Shown here piece by piece: positions 18,874 to 26,563 of a stretch of DNA of 64,000 nucleotides. Source of the stretch: Streptomyces griseorubiginosus (GTDB lineage: Bacteria; Actinomycetota; Actinomycetes; Streptomycetales; Streptomycetaceae); NCBI RefSeq assembly GCF_001514195.1, contig NZ_KQ948738.1:459207-523206 (forward strand), in the 5' to 3' direction. The notes below the pieces were generated by a model. It saw only the letters and a list, made by a program, of their open reading frames with translations, was not told where the DNA came from and ran no database searches. Position numbers and translations under genes: made by a program. Position 1 is the stretch's first letter. Every line of letters begins with the position of its first letter.

Positions 18874-19266
18874 ATGACCATGGACGAGGATTCCGCACGT
18901 GCCGGGTACGACGAGGTGCCCCGGGTCGAGCTCACGGCCGCGGCCGCCGCGTTGCTGCGTCGGCTGCACGAGGCGCACGGGCCGTTGATGTTCCATCAGT
19001 CCGGCGGCTGCTGCGACGGGAGCGCGCCGATGTGCTACCCGGAGGGCGAGTTCCGTACCGGTGGTTCCGACGTGCTGCTGGCCGAGTTGGACGTGGCCGG
19101 GGTCGAGGCGCCGGTGACGTTCTGGATGTCGCGGAGCCAGTACGAGGTGTGGGCGCACACCCGGCTGATCGTCGACGTCGTGGAGGGCCGGGGCAGCGGA
19201 TTCTCCCTGGAGGCACCCGAGGGAGTGCGTTTCCTCATCCGTTCGCGTGTGGTCGGTGCCGAGTAG
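18874..19266 (+). CDS. DUF779-family protein
   Basis: 130-residue protein with the DUF779 signature LLRRLHEAHGPLMFHQSGGCCDGSAPMCYPEGEF. The conserved GCCDGSAPMC cysteines suggest metal or thiol chemistry, but function is unknown. In many genomes DUF779 genes sit beside aldehyde dehydrogenases; none is adjacent here. ATG 18874 or ATG 18880 are both possible starts, with no clear ribosome binding site. Confidence 0.85.
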   Translation: MTMDEDSARAGYDEVPRVELTAAAAALLRRLHEAHGPLMFHQSGGCCDGSAPMCYPEGEFRTGGSDVLLAELDVAGVEAPVTFWMSRSQYEVWAHTRLIVDVVEGRGSGFSLEAPEGVRFLIRSRVVGAE

Positions 19267-19295
19267 CCACGCGGATCCCCGTCGTCTGGTGCACT

Positions 19296-19334
19296 TCCCC
19301 TGAGTTCTGGGACAGTTGACGAGACCTCAGGGGA
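19296..19334 (+). promoter_or_regulatory. Hairpin enclosing the ribosome binding site of the phosphodiester glycosidase gene
   Basis: TCCCCTGAG (19296-19304) pairs perfectly with CTCAGGGGA (19326-19334) across a 21-nt loop. The right arm overlaps the GGGGAGAG ribosome binding site of the GTG at 19340, so folding would hide it. It could alternatively act as a weak terminator for the DUF779 gene, but there is no U tract. Confidence 0.45.
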
Positions 19335-19339
19335 GAGCT

Positions 19340-20575
19340 GTGACGCACCGTCAAGGACGTTTCGGCGCAGGCAGATCGGTACTGACGCTTGTCGCGGCCC
19401 TCGGCACCCTGGCCGGTTCGGCCCTGGTGGGCGCGGCACCCGCGAGCGCCGCCCCGCAGTGGACACGGCTCGCCAAGGGCGTGCGCTACGGCCAGTTCGA
19501 CCTCTCCGGGGCCGCGGGACCGGCGCACGCCCATGTGCTGAGCGTCGACCTGCGCGCTCCGCGGGTGCGGGTGGAGCTGCTGAATCCGGGTGCGGTGGCC
19601 GCGCGGGCCACGGTGTCCCGGCAGGCGACCGCGCAGGGCGCCCTCGCGGGGGTGAACGGCGACTTCTTCAACATCTCCGAGACCCAGCACCCGGGCGTGG
19701 AGGCGACCGGCGCGAGCGTGGGACCGGCGATCGCGCACGGGCGGGTGCTGAAGGGGGCGGTCCCGGACGGCCAGCGTTTCGGCCCCGCGCTGCCCCCCGG
19801 CACGAGCACCGAGGACGTGTTCGGGGTGGGTACCGACCGCCGGGCCCGCCTGGACGACCTGACGCTCGACGGATCGGTGCGCACACCCCAGGGTCTGCTG
19901 CCGCTCGGCGGCCTCAACCAGTACGCGCTGCCCGTCGGTTCGGTGGGGGCGTTCACCTCGGACTGGGGCAACGTGTCCCGGGTGCGGGCGACCTGCGGGA
20001 CGGACACCGACCGGGCGGCCCCGTGCAGCACCGACACCTACGAGGTGACGGTCCGTGCCGGACACGTCGTCGCGGCGGCCGGCACCCCGGGCCACGGGCC
20101 GATCGCCGCGAACACCACCGTCCTCGTGGGCCGGGAGGCGGGCGCGCAGGAGCTGCGGAAGCTCGCGGTCGGCTCGACGGTGAAGGTGCGGCACCGGCTG
20201 GTCGCCGCCTCGTCGCGGGTCCCGTACCGCTTCGCGCTCGGCGGCTATCCGGTGCTGGAGGGCGGCCGAGCGCTGCCCGGCCTCGACGACACCACCTCGG
20301 CGGTGCGTACGGCCGTGGGCATCTCGGACGGCGGCCGGACGCTGTATCTCCTCGCACTGGACGGAGCGCCCGACTACCGCGGTGGGCTGACCATCGCGGA
20401 AGTCGCCCGCGCCATGCGGAGGTTGGGCTCGGTGGACGCCTTCAGCCTGGACGGCGGCGGCTCGACGACCATGGCCGCCCGGTTGCCGGGCGCGAGTTCC
20501 GTCACTGCCCTCAACCACCCCTCCGGCGGCGCCGAACGCCCCGTCCCGAACGGCATCGGGGTCTTCTCGGGCTGA
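19340..20575 (+). CDS. Secreted phosphodiester glycosidase (NAGPA domain) protein
   Basis: 411 residues. Signal peptide about 1-38 (SVLTLVAALGTLAGSALVGAAPASA). The NAGPA domain is recognised by GVNGDFFNISETQHPGVEATG, by ALGGYPVLEGG and by the C-terminal VDAFSLDGGGSTTMAAR. Relatives remove GlcNAc from phosphodiester-linked sugars, as in the mammalian uncovering enzyme; bacterial members may act on wall teichoic acid or exopolysaccharide phosphodiesters. GTG 19340 follows GGGGAGAG and starts inside a potential hairpin. Followed on the opposite strand by a small membrane protein and a GDPD gene, another phosphodiesterase. Confidence 0.88.
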   Translation: MTHRQGRFGAGRSVLTLVAALGTLAGSALVGAAPASAAPQWTRLAKGVRYGQFDLSGAAGPAHAHVLSVDLRAPRVRVELLNPGAVAARATVSRQATAQGALAGVNGDFFNISETQHPGVEATGASVGPAIAHGRVLKGAVPDGQRFGPALPPGTSTEDVFGVGTDRRARLDDLTLDGSVRTPQGLLPLGGLNQYALPVGSVGAFTSDWGNVSRVRATCGTDTDRAAPCSTDTYEVTVRAGHVVAAAGTPGHGPIAANTTVLVGREAGAQELRKLAVGSTVKVRHRLVAASSRVPYRFALGGYPVLEGGRALPGLDDTTSAVRTAVGISDGGRTLYLLALDGAPDYRGGLTIAEVARAMRRLGSVDAFSLDGGGSTTMAARLPGASSVTALNHPSGGAERPVPNGIGVFSG

Positions 20576-20587
20576 TCCCGGCCCTGG

Positions 20588-20782
20588 TCAGGGACGCAGA
20601 CTGCCGACGATGTCGGCGGTCGCCGTCATCCCGCTGTGGATCGTGGGAGCGATGCTCGTGCTCGCGAGGCAGAAGCCGAGGAGCGCGCACACCAGCGCGT
20701 GGGAGACCTTGAGTCCGCCGCTGCGCAGGAAGATCACCGCCAGGATCAGCAGCAGCACCAGCACCGAAATGGAAATCGCCAT
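20588..20782 (-). CDS. Small membrane protein (64 aa)
   Basis: A first membrane span begins right at the N-terminus (ISVLVLLLILAVIFL) and a second is VSHALVCALLGFCLASTSIA, joined by RSGGLK; the tail is GMTATADIVGSLRP. ATG 20782 follows a strong GGAGGAGG. I recall similar small proteins in Streptomyces chromosomes and conjugative elements, function unknown. Convergent with the phosphodiester glycosidase gene, 12 bp apart. Confidence 0.8.
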   Translation of the reverse strand: MAISISVLVLLLILAVIFLRSGGLKVSHALVCALLGFCLASTSIAPTIHSGMTATADIVGSLRP

Positions 20783-20886
20783 GGACAGCCTCCTCCGCCA
20801 CGCCGCCGGTTCCGTTTCGCGGCGTTCGGGCGCAAGTGTGGCGTAGCGGAGGGTTCGTCCGTGCGGCGGAAGCGTCCTCCGAACGA

Positions 20887-20958
20887 GTGGTGTCCCACCC
20901 GTCGGAGAACACCTTTCGACGTGTGGTGTCCCACCCGTCGGAGAACGCCTATCGACGG
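20887..20958. repeat. Tandem 36-bp duplication at the GDPD 3' end
   Basis: Two head-to-tail units, 20887-20922 and 20923-20958. The first 24 bases (starting GTGGTGTCCCACCCGTCGGA) are identical, and the units differ at three later positions. The second unit includes the stop codon and last codons of the GDPD gene, so the first is a downstream partial copy of that gene end. Confidence 0.85.
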
Positions 20959-21806
20959 GCGTCCAGGAAGGCTTCGAGGCCCGCCAGGTCGTCCGTGTTG
21001 AGGTAGTCGACGTCGGCGGCGAGGAGTTCGCCCCACAGCGCGTCCCGGTCCGGACCCGGCAGGTCGGGGGTGGCCCAGAACCGTACCTTCTGCCCCCGCG
21101 CGTGGGCCTGCCCGACGATGCTCCGCAGCTTCTGCCGCTCGGCCTCGGGGAAGGCGCCTTCTCCGAGCCAGGTGAAGTTGAGCGTCCAGTTGTCGCTGAT
21201 CAGCGGGATGAACGAGGCGGGAGCCGGGGAGCCGAGGTCGGCGAGGCGGCCGTCGTAGAAGGCCCGTCGGACCGTCTGGACCTCCATGGGGACCCGGGCC
21301 GCCCGGTCGCCGGAGATCACGGCGGTGACCGCTCCGGGGACCACCTTGCCGTGCACGTAGGTCGTGAACAGGTGCTTGTGGCGCCGGAGACGGCGGTCGA
21401 GTTCGAGATACGTCGAGGAGCCCTCGGTCTTGATGTCGATGAGGAGCTGGAGCGGGCGGCGCCGACCCCGGTACACCGAACCGCGGTTGGCCTTGACGAT
21501 CCTGGCCAGCGGGTCGAGGTACAGGGACTCCAGCGTGCGCGTCGGATCGAGGTCGTCCACGGTGTGGCCGACCAGGAGCTGGTCGCCGACGAGGAAGATG
21601 TCGGCCTCGACGCTGCCGAACCGGTGGTCGAGGGCGTCGAGGAGGGGGCGCGGATGCTCGTAGTCGTTGTGTGCGTGGGCGCGCCACAGCGGACGTGGGC
21701 GGTGCTTGCGGTCGGCGGCCCACGCGCTGCCGGCGGGCGGGGCGAGCACCGCGGCGGCCGTGGCCCCGAAGGCGGTGAGGGCTGTGCGACGACTGATGCG
21801 GGCCAT
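20949..21806 (-). CDS. Secreted glycerophosphodiester phosphodiesterase/PI-PLC-like protein
   Basis: 285 residues. The N-terminus ARISRRTALTAFGATAAAVLAPPAGSAWA is a twin-arginine (Tat) signal. The PLC-like phosphodiesterase fold is indicated by AHAHNDYEHPRPLLDAL (catalytic His), GSVEADIFLVGDQLLVGHT and LQLLIDIKTEG. Predicted to cleave glycerophosphodiesters or phosphoinositides outside the cell, perhaps for phosphate or glycerol scavenging. ATG 21806 follows GGGAGG; a longer frame starting upstream would spoil the Tat signal. The stop codon lies within a 36-bp tandem duplication. Confidence 0.87.
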   Translation of the reverse strand: MARISRRTALTAFGATAAAVLAPPAGSAWAADRKHRPRPLWRAHAHNDYEHPRPLLDALDHRFGSVEADIFLVGDQLLVGHTVDDLDPTRTLESLYLDPLARIVKANRGSVYRGRRRPLQLLIDIKTEGSSTYLELDRRLRRHKHLFTTYVHGKVVPGAVTAVISGDRAARVPMEVQTVRRAFYDGRLADLGSPAPASFIPLISDNWTLNFTWLGEGAFPEAERQKLRSIVGQAHARGQKVRFWATPDLPGPDRDALWGELLAADVDYLNTDDLAGLEAFLDARR

Positions 21807-21939
21807 GTTCTGCCTCCCTGTGGGCCGGTTCGGAACCACAGGGAGTATGGGGCCGTCCGCACCCCAATGAACCGGTACGCGACAGGAGTTGGCCGGACCG
21901 CCGCCCCTCGTTCACTCCTTCCGCGCACGCGGCATGGGA

Positions 21940-21965
21940 AAGCCCGCCCCAGGTGGGGCGGGCTT
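21940..21965. terminator. Terminator of the acyl-CoA dehydrogenase operon
   Basis: AAGCCCGCCCC (21940-21950) pairs perfectly with GGGGCGGGCTT (21955-21965) over a 4-nt loop, 24 bp after the acyl-CoA dehydrogenase stop and before the GDPD promoter region. The short T run makes it usable on either strand. Confidence 0.85.
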
Positions 21966-21988
21966 CACCGGGCTGTGGGAGGGGACGT

Positions 21989-23062
21989 TCAGGGCGTCTG
22001 GAGGTCGACGAGTTCGGCCAGCCGGGCGCGGTGCGCACCCGCCGTGCCGTACGCGATCGAGTCGGACTTGGCCCGCTTCAGGTACAGGTGCACCGGGTGC
22101 TCCCACGTCATGCCGATCCCGGCGTGCAGCTGGAGCGCCTCCTCGGCGGCGTGCACGGCGACGGACGCCGCGTACGCCTGGGCGACGGCAACGGCCACGT
22201 CCGTGTCCACGCCGGTGGCGAGCGCGTCGGCCGCGTTGCGGGCGGCGGCACGGAGGTTGACGACCTCCAGCCACAGCTGGGCGAGCCGGTGCTTGAGCGC
22301 CTGGAATCCGCCGACGGGCCGGTTGAACTGCTTGCGCTCCTTGAGGTAGCGCACCGTCTCGGTCAACGTCCATTCGGCGAGCCCGAACTGCTCGGAGGCG
22401 AGCAGCCCGGCCCCGGCCCTGAGCGCCCGGTGCACGGCGGCCTCGGCGTCACCGAGGAGGCGGCCGGGCACCCCGTCGAGCGTGACGGTCGCGAGCGGCC
22501 GGGTCAGGTCGAAGGTGACCTGCGGGGTGACGGTCGCCGCGTCGGCGTCCACGGCGTACAGTCCGCCGTCGTCCGCGGGCACCAGCAGCACATCGGCGGC
22601 CTGGGCGTCCGCGATCGCCGTCAACTCTCCGTGCAGTGAGCCGTCTTCATGGCGTACGACCTTGTAGGCGCCGCCCGGAGCGACGTTCAGGGCGACGGCG
22701 AGGGCGCCGATCCTCCGCCCGGAGGCGAGCTCGGCGAGGAGGTCGTCGGCGTCGCAGGCGAGCAGGGCCTCGGTGGCGACGACCGCGCTGGTGAGGTAGG
22801 GGACGGGGGCGACCGCGCGGCCCAACTCCTCCAGGACGACGGCGACTTCGCGGTGGGTGGCGCCCTGGCCGCCCTTGTCCTCCGGGACCAGCAGCCCCGC
22901 GAGGCCCATCCCGTCGGTGAGGGCCTTCCAGGCCGCGAGGTCGTGCGGGGTGTCCGACTCGGTGCGGGCGATCACGCCGGGTGCGTCGCAGTGGTCGGCG
23001 AGCAGGTCCCGGACGGCGGCGCGGAGGGCCTCTTCCTCCTCGGAGTAGAGAAGATCGGTCAT
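21989..23062 (-). CDS. Acyl-CoA dehydrogenase, smaller partner subunit
   Basis: 357 residues with the acyl-CoA dehydrogenase fold: YSEEEEALRAAVRDLLADHC at the start, GLAGLLVPEDKGGQGATHREVAVVLEELG in the middle and ASEQFGLAEWTLTETVRYLKERKQFNRPVGGFQALKHRLA in the FAD/substrate region. The usual catalytic Glu region is poorly conserved, as in the non-catalytic halves of mycobacterial FadE heterodimers that oxidise sterol side chains or branched acyl-CoAs. Its start overlaps the stop of the upstream dehydrogenase as ATGA, supporting translational coupling and a mixed enzyme complex. Confidence 0.88.
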   Translation of the reverse strand: MTDLLYSEEEEALRAAVRDLLADHCDAPGVIARTESDTPHDLAAWKALTDGMGLAGLLVPEDKGGQGATHREVAVVLEELGRAVAPVPYLTSAVVATEALLACDADDLLAELASGRRIGALAVALNVAPGGAYKVVRHEDGSLHGELTAIADAQAADVLLVPADDGGLYAVDADAATVTPQVTFDLTRPLATVTLDGVPGRLLGDAEAAVHRALRAGAGLLASEQFGLAEWTLTETVRYLKERKQFNRPVGGFQALKHRLAQLWLEVVNLRAAARNAADALATGVDTDVAVAVAQAYAASVAVHAAEEALQLHAGIGMTWEHPVHLYLKRAKSDSIAYGTAGAHRARLAELVDLQTP

Positions 23063-24240
23063 CGGGCGAGGTCCTTCCAGGCGACGTCCTTGTCGGTGCG
23101 CGGTTCGGCCGGGAGGCCAAGGACCCGCTCGGCGACGATGTTCAGCAGGACCTCGCTGGTCCCGCCCTCGATGCTGTTGCCCTTGGAGCGGAGGTAGCGG
23201 TAGCCGGCGTCCCGGCCGGTGAAGTCCACCAGCTCGGGGCGGCGCATGGTCCAGTCGTCGTACAACAAACCTTCCTCACCACGGAGTTCGACCTCCAGGC
23301 CGCTGATCTCCTGGTTGAGGCGGGCGAAGGCGAGCTTCATGCCCGCGCCCTCGGGTCCGGGCTGGCCCGCGACGAGCTGCTGGCGCAGGCGTTCGGCGGT
23401 GAGGCGGGCGACCTCGGAGTCGACCCAGAGCTTGAGCAGCCGCTGGTGCAGGTCCTGGGTGCGCAGTTCGGGGCGTTCGCGCCAGGTCCTGGAGACCGGG
23501 CCGATCATGCCGCCCTCGCGGGGCAGCCGCATGCCGCCGATGGCGACGCGCTCGTTGTTGAGGGTGGTCTGGGCGACCCGCCAGCCGTCGCCGATCTCGC
23601 CGAGGCGGCGGTCGTCGGGGATGCGGACGTCGGTGAGGAACACCTCGTTGAACTCGGCCTCGCCGGTGATCTGCCGCAGGGGGCGGACGTCGACGCCGGG
23701 GTCGGTCATGTCGCAGATGAAGTAGGTGATGCCCGCGTGCTTGGGCACGTCCGGGTCGGTGCGGGCGATGAGGATGGCCCAGCGGGAGTTGTGGGCGCCC
23801 GAGGTCCACACCTTCTGCCCGTTGACCACCCACTCGTCGCCTTCGCGGACGGCCCGGGTACCGAGCGCGGCGAGGTCGGATCCGGCGCCGGGCTCGCTGA
23901 ACAGCTGGCACCAGACCTCCTCCCCCACCCACAGGGGTCGCAGATAGCGCTGCTTCTGCTCCTCGGTGCCGTACTTGAGGATCGTCGGAGCGGCCATGCC
24001 GAGGCCGATGCCGTTGCGCCGGGGGTCGTTGTCGGGGGCGCCAGCGGCCTCCAGCTCGGCGTCCACGACGGCCTGGAGGGAGCGGGGCGCGTTCAGTCCG
24101 CCGAGGCCCTCGGGGTAGTGCACCCAGGCCAGTCCGGCGTCGAAGCGGGCCTTGAGGAAGTCCAGGCGGTCCGTGCTCGCGGGCGGGTGTGAGGCCAGCA
24201 ACTCGGCGGTGAGGCGCTGGAGTTCGGCTGCGTCGGTCAT
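23059..24240 (-). CDS. Acyl-CoA dehydrogenase, larger partner subunit
   Basis: 393 residues. Strong acyl-CoA dehydrogenase motifs: WCQLFSEPGAGSDLAALGTRAVR (FAD contact), WVVNGQKVWTSGAHNSRWAILIARTD and a C-terminal GNSIEGGTSEVLLNIVAERVLGLP. Likely the catalytic half of a FadE-type heterodimer with the gene it overlaps. Its own start overlaps the stop of the quinone-oxidoreductase-like gene (4-bp ATGA), so the three genes form one coupled operon. Substrate class is not determinable, but sterol or branched-chain acyl-CoA is typical of the paired type. Confidence 0.9.
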   Translation of the reverse strand: MTDAAELQRLTAELLASHPPASTDRLDFLKARFDAGLAWVHYPEGLGGLNAPRSLQAVVDAELEAAGAPDNDPRRNGIGLGMAAPTILKYGTEEQKQRYLRPLWVGEEVWCQLFSEPGAGSDLAALGTRAVREGDEWVVNGQKVWTSGAHNSRWAILIARTDPDVPKHAGITYFICDMTDPGVDVRPLRQITGEAEFNEVFLTDVRIPDDRRLGEIGDGWRVAQTTLNNERVAIGGMRLPREGGMIGPVSRTWRERPELRTQDLHQRLLKLWVDSEVARLTAERLRQQLVAGQPGPEGAGMKLAFARLNQEISGLEVELRGEEGLLYDDWTMRRPELVDFTGRDAGYRYLRSKGNSIEGGTSEVLLNIVAERVLGLPAEPRTDKDVAWKDLAR

Positions 24241-25205
24241 GCCTGTGCTCCCGTGGGTACGACGGCGATCCGGCCGGTGGTCACCCCGTCACCGAGGCGC
24301 TGCACGGCGTCCGCGGCCCCCGCCAGCGGCACCCGCTCGCTCACCAGCGGCTTGATGGCGCCCCGGGCGGCCAGTTCGGTGAGCTGCTCGTGGCAGTGCT
24401 GGACCAGCTTGGGGTTCTTGGTGTTGTACAGGCCCCAGTGCAGGCCGAGGATCGAGTAGTTCTTCACCAGGGCGTGGTTGAGGGCGGGGCTCGGGATGGT
24501 CCCGCTCGCGAAGCCGACGACCACGATCCGGCCCTCGAAGGCGACGACTTTGGTCGACTGCGTGTAGGCCTCGCCGCCGACGGGGTCGTAGATCACATCC
24601 GCGCCCCGGCCCCCGGTGGCCTCCTTGACGGCGGCGACGACGTCCTCGCTCCGCCGGTCGACCACCACGTCACAGCCCAGTTCCCGGGCCACGGCGGCCT
24701 TGTCGGCACCGCCGACGACCCCGATGACGGTGGCCCCGGCCGCCTTGCCGAGCTGCACGGCCGCGCTGCCGACCCCTCCCGCGGCAGCGTGGACGAGCAG
24801 CGTCTCGCCGGCCTCCAGGTGGGCCCGTCGGTGCAGACCGAACCAGCCCGTCTGGTAGCCGATGTGCAGCGCGGCGGCCTCGGCGTCGTCCAGCGAGTCC
24901 GGTGCGGGCAGCAGGGCGGCGGCGTCCGCGACGGCGTACTCGGCGAAACCGCCGTGCGGCAGCGCGGGGTTGGCGATCACGCGCCGCCCGTCCTCGGTCT
25001 CGCCGCAGATCTCCACGCCGGGTGTGAAGGGCAGCGGCGGGCGCACCTGGTAGTGGCCGCGGCACATCAGGACGTCCGGGAAGTTGATGTTCGCGGCGCG
25101 CACCTTCAGCAGGACCTGGCCGTCGCCGGGCACGGGACGTGCCACGTCCTCGAGGCGCATCACCTCGCTCGGCTCAGCGTTCTCGTGCACTTGCCATGCC
25201 TGCAT
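24237..25205 (-). CDS. NADPH:quinone oxidoreductase-family (MDR) protein
   Basis: 322-residue zinc-free medium-chain reductase. The fold is shown by KVRAANINFPDVLMCRGHYQVRPPLPFTPGVEICG and the NADPH-binding LLVHAAAGGVGSAAVQLGKAAGATVIGVV. It reduces or shuttles electrons to quinones or acts as an enoyl-thioester reductase; with two acyl-CoA dehydrogenases downstream an acyl-CoA-related role is likely. The ATG at 25205 is preferred because GTGGAGG precedes it; the frame continues upstream without sensible sequence. First gene of the operon, with a TetR-like operator about 80 bp ahead. Confidence 0.88.
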   Translation of the reverse strand: MQAWQVHENAEPSEVMRLEDVARPVPGDGQVLLKVRAANINFPDVLMCRGHYQVRPPLPFTPGVEICGETEDGRRVIANPALPHGGFAEYAVADAAALLPAPDSLDDAEAAALHIGYQTGWFGLHRRAHLEAGETLLVHAAAGGVGSAAVQLGKAAGATVIGVVGGADKAAVARELGCDVVVDRRSEDVVAAVKEATGGRGADVIYDPVGGEAYTQSTKVVAFEGRIVVVGFASGTIPSPALNHALVKNYSILGLHWGLYNTKNPKLVQHCHEQLTELAARGAIKPLVSERVPLAGAADAVQRLGDGVTTGRIAVVPTGAQA

Positions 25206-25286
25206 GGGGGGCCTCCACAGGACTGCGTCGTCATGCCGGGTCTGATCCCGGGTCCGACGGGGTCCGACCAGGATCTCTCGCATACT

Positions 25287-25298
25287 AAGCGGTCGCTT
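25287..25298. promoter_or_regulatory. TetR-type operator ahead of the acyl-CoA dehydrogenase operon
   Basis: AAGCG-gt-CGCTT, an inverted repeat 82 bp upstream of the operon start. AGCGnnCGCT cores are typical of TetR repressors of fatty-acid and acyl-CoA genes in actinobacteria. No TetR gene is adjacent. Confidence 0.5.
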
Positions 25299-25437
25299 GC
25301 CATGAGGGAACAGCCGCCGGGAGAAAGTACCGCCACCCGCGGAGGGCGGGGCGCCACCGCTCCGGCATCCTCAAGCGACCGGCGTTTCTTGCCCAGCCAG
25401 GCAGTCACCCGTCAAGATGGTGATGTGAACCTGGTTC

Positions 25438-25908
25438 GTGTCGCCCGAGCGGCTCAACGCCTGGTATCTGGGGGCCGGACTCGTGGACGCGATCACGCCC
25501 GGGCGGGAGGCGGACGTCCGGGCGGCGGTCACCGTGCGGGAGGCCGTCTACCGGCTCGTCACCGATCGCCGTCTCGGCGAGGGGTTCGACCGGGAGGCGC
25601 TCGCCGTGCTCAACGCCGCGGCCCGCGAGACTCCCACGACACCGCCGCTCACCCTGTCGGGCCGGCACACCGACGCGACGCCCGCGCAGGTCCTCGCGAC
25701 GGTCGCCCGCCAGGCCGTGGAGCTGCTGAGCGGCCCCGACGTGCCCCTCATGAAGGAATGCGGCAACCCCGAGTGCACCCGCGTCTACATCGACCGCTCG
25801 CGCGGCATGCGACGCCAGTGGTGCGGCATGGAGTCCTGCGGCAACCGGATCAAGGCCGCCGCGTACCGGGCCCGCAAGAAGGACTCCCCCGCGAGGACCG
25901 CGGGCTGA
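25438..25908 (+). CDS. CGNR zinc-finger (ABATE domain) protein, possibly 5'-truncated
   Basis: 156 residues. The C-terminal zinc finger CGNPECTRVYIDRSRGMRRQWCGMESCGNRIKAAAYRARKK is diagnostic of CGNR proteins, which are presumed transcriptional regulators. The N-terminal ABATE part begins abruptly at SPERLNAWYLGAGLVDA, where relatives usually have some 30-40 more residues. The GTG at 25438 has no good ribosome binding site. A plausible GTG (25424) lies just upstream in another frame, so an N-terminal deletion or frameshift is possible. Convergent with a coding-like fragment at 25913-26029. Confidence 0.75.
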   Translation: MSPERLNAWYLGAGLVDAITPGREADVRAAVTVREAVYRLVTDRRLGEGFDREALAVLNAAARETPTTPPLTLSGRHTDATPAQVLATVARQAVELLSGPDVPLMKECGNPECTRVYIDRSRGMRRQWCGMESCGNRIKAAAYRARKKDSPARTAG

Positions 25909-25912
25909 ACGC

Positions 25913-26029
25913 CTACAGGCCCAGGTCGAGGGCCAGGCACGAGTAGTACTTCCAGCCTCTGGCCGGGTCGCAGGACACGTCCGCTCCACCCCGGGGAACG
26001 GCCTCCACCCGCGCACACTCGGGGCACGT
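25913..26029 (-). pseudogene. Coding-like fragment with CPEC motif, no start codon
   Basis: On the minus strand 37 codons starting at 26026 read CPECARVEAVPRGGADVSCDPARGWKYYSCLALDLGL before a TAG at 25913. Third positions are about 85% G or C, and the spacing of cysteines looks like a small zinc-binding protein. No ATG, GTG or TTG lies between the upstream in-frame TGA and the first Cys; an ACG occupies the expected position. It may be a decayed gene, a gene with an unusual start, or chance. Confidence 0.35.
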
Positions 26030-26114
26030 CTCCTGTCAAGGCGGTGACGCAAGCTACCCGGGCAGGCCGCTGTCCGCCGCGCATGTCCTCCCCGGTCGTG
26101 GGTACGCCCCCTCC

Positions 26115-26489
26115 ATGATTCGAAAACTGCAAGCGGTGGCCCTCGACTGCGCCGACCCGGTACGGCTCGCCGAGTTCTGGGCGGAACTGCTCGGCGGCCG
26201 GGTGGTCAAGCACCCGGAGGATCCCGACTGGGTCGAGGTGCACGGGTTCGAGGGCACACCGCTGGCCTGCCAGCGGGTGGACGACTACCGGCCGCCGCAG
26301 TGGCCGGGACAGGAACACCCGCAACAGCTCCACCTCGACTTCGACGTGGACGACCTCGACGGCGAGGAGCAGCGGGCGCTCGCCCTCGGGGCGACCGTGC
26401 TGGAACGCAGCGACCAGCTCCGCCCGGAGGCCAACTGGCGGGTCTACGCGGACCCGGCCGGCCATCCGTTCTGCCTCTGCTTCCACTGA
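26115..26489 (+). CDS. VOC-superfamily (glyoxalase-like) protein
   Basis: 124 residues, one VOC domain: VALDCADPVRLAEFWAELLGGRVVK at the start, LHLDFDVDDLD in the middle and WRVYADPAGHPFCLCFH at the end. This subgroup is widespread in Streptomyces and usually without known function. ATG 26115 follows a weak purine-rich stretch. It is followed at 74 bp by a GNAT gene on the same strand. Assignment to a specific reaction is not justified. Confidence 0.85.
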   Translation: MIRKLQAVALDCADPVRLAEFWAELLGGRVVKHPEDPDWVEVHGFEGTPLACQRVDDYRPPQWPGQEHPQQLHLDFDVDDLDGEEQRALALGATVLERSDQLRPEANWRVYADPAGHPFCLCFH

Positions 26490-26563
26490 GCGCGAGCCTG
26501 AACCCGAGCCCGCCGCCGGCTATTCGGTTGCCGCAGGTCGGCGCGGTCCTATAGGAAGCTCGC

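Noticed and set aside
20887..20958. Possible CRISPR array
   Set aside because: Only two units, directly abutting without spacers, and one contains a gene's stop codon. It is a simple tandem duplication.
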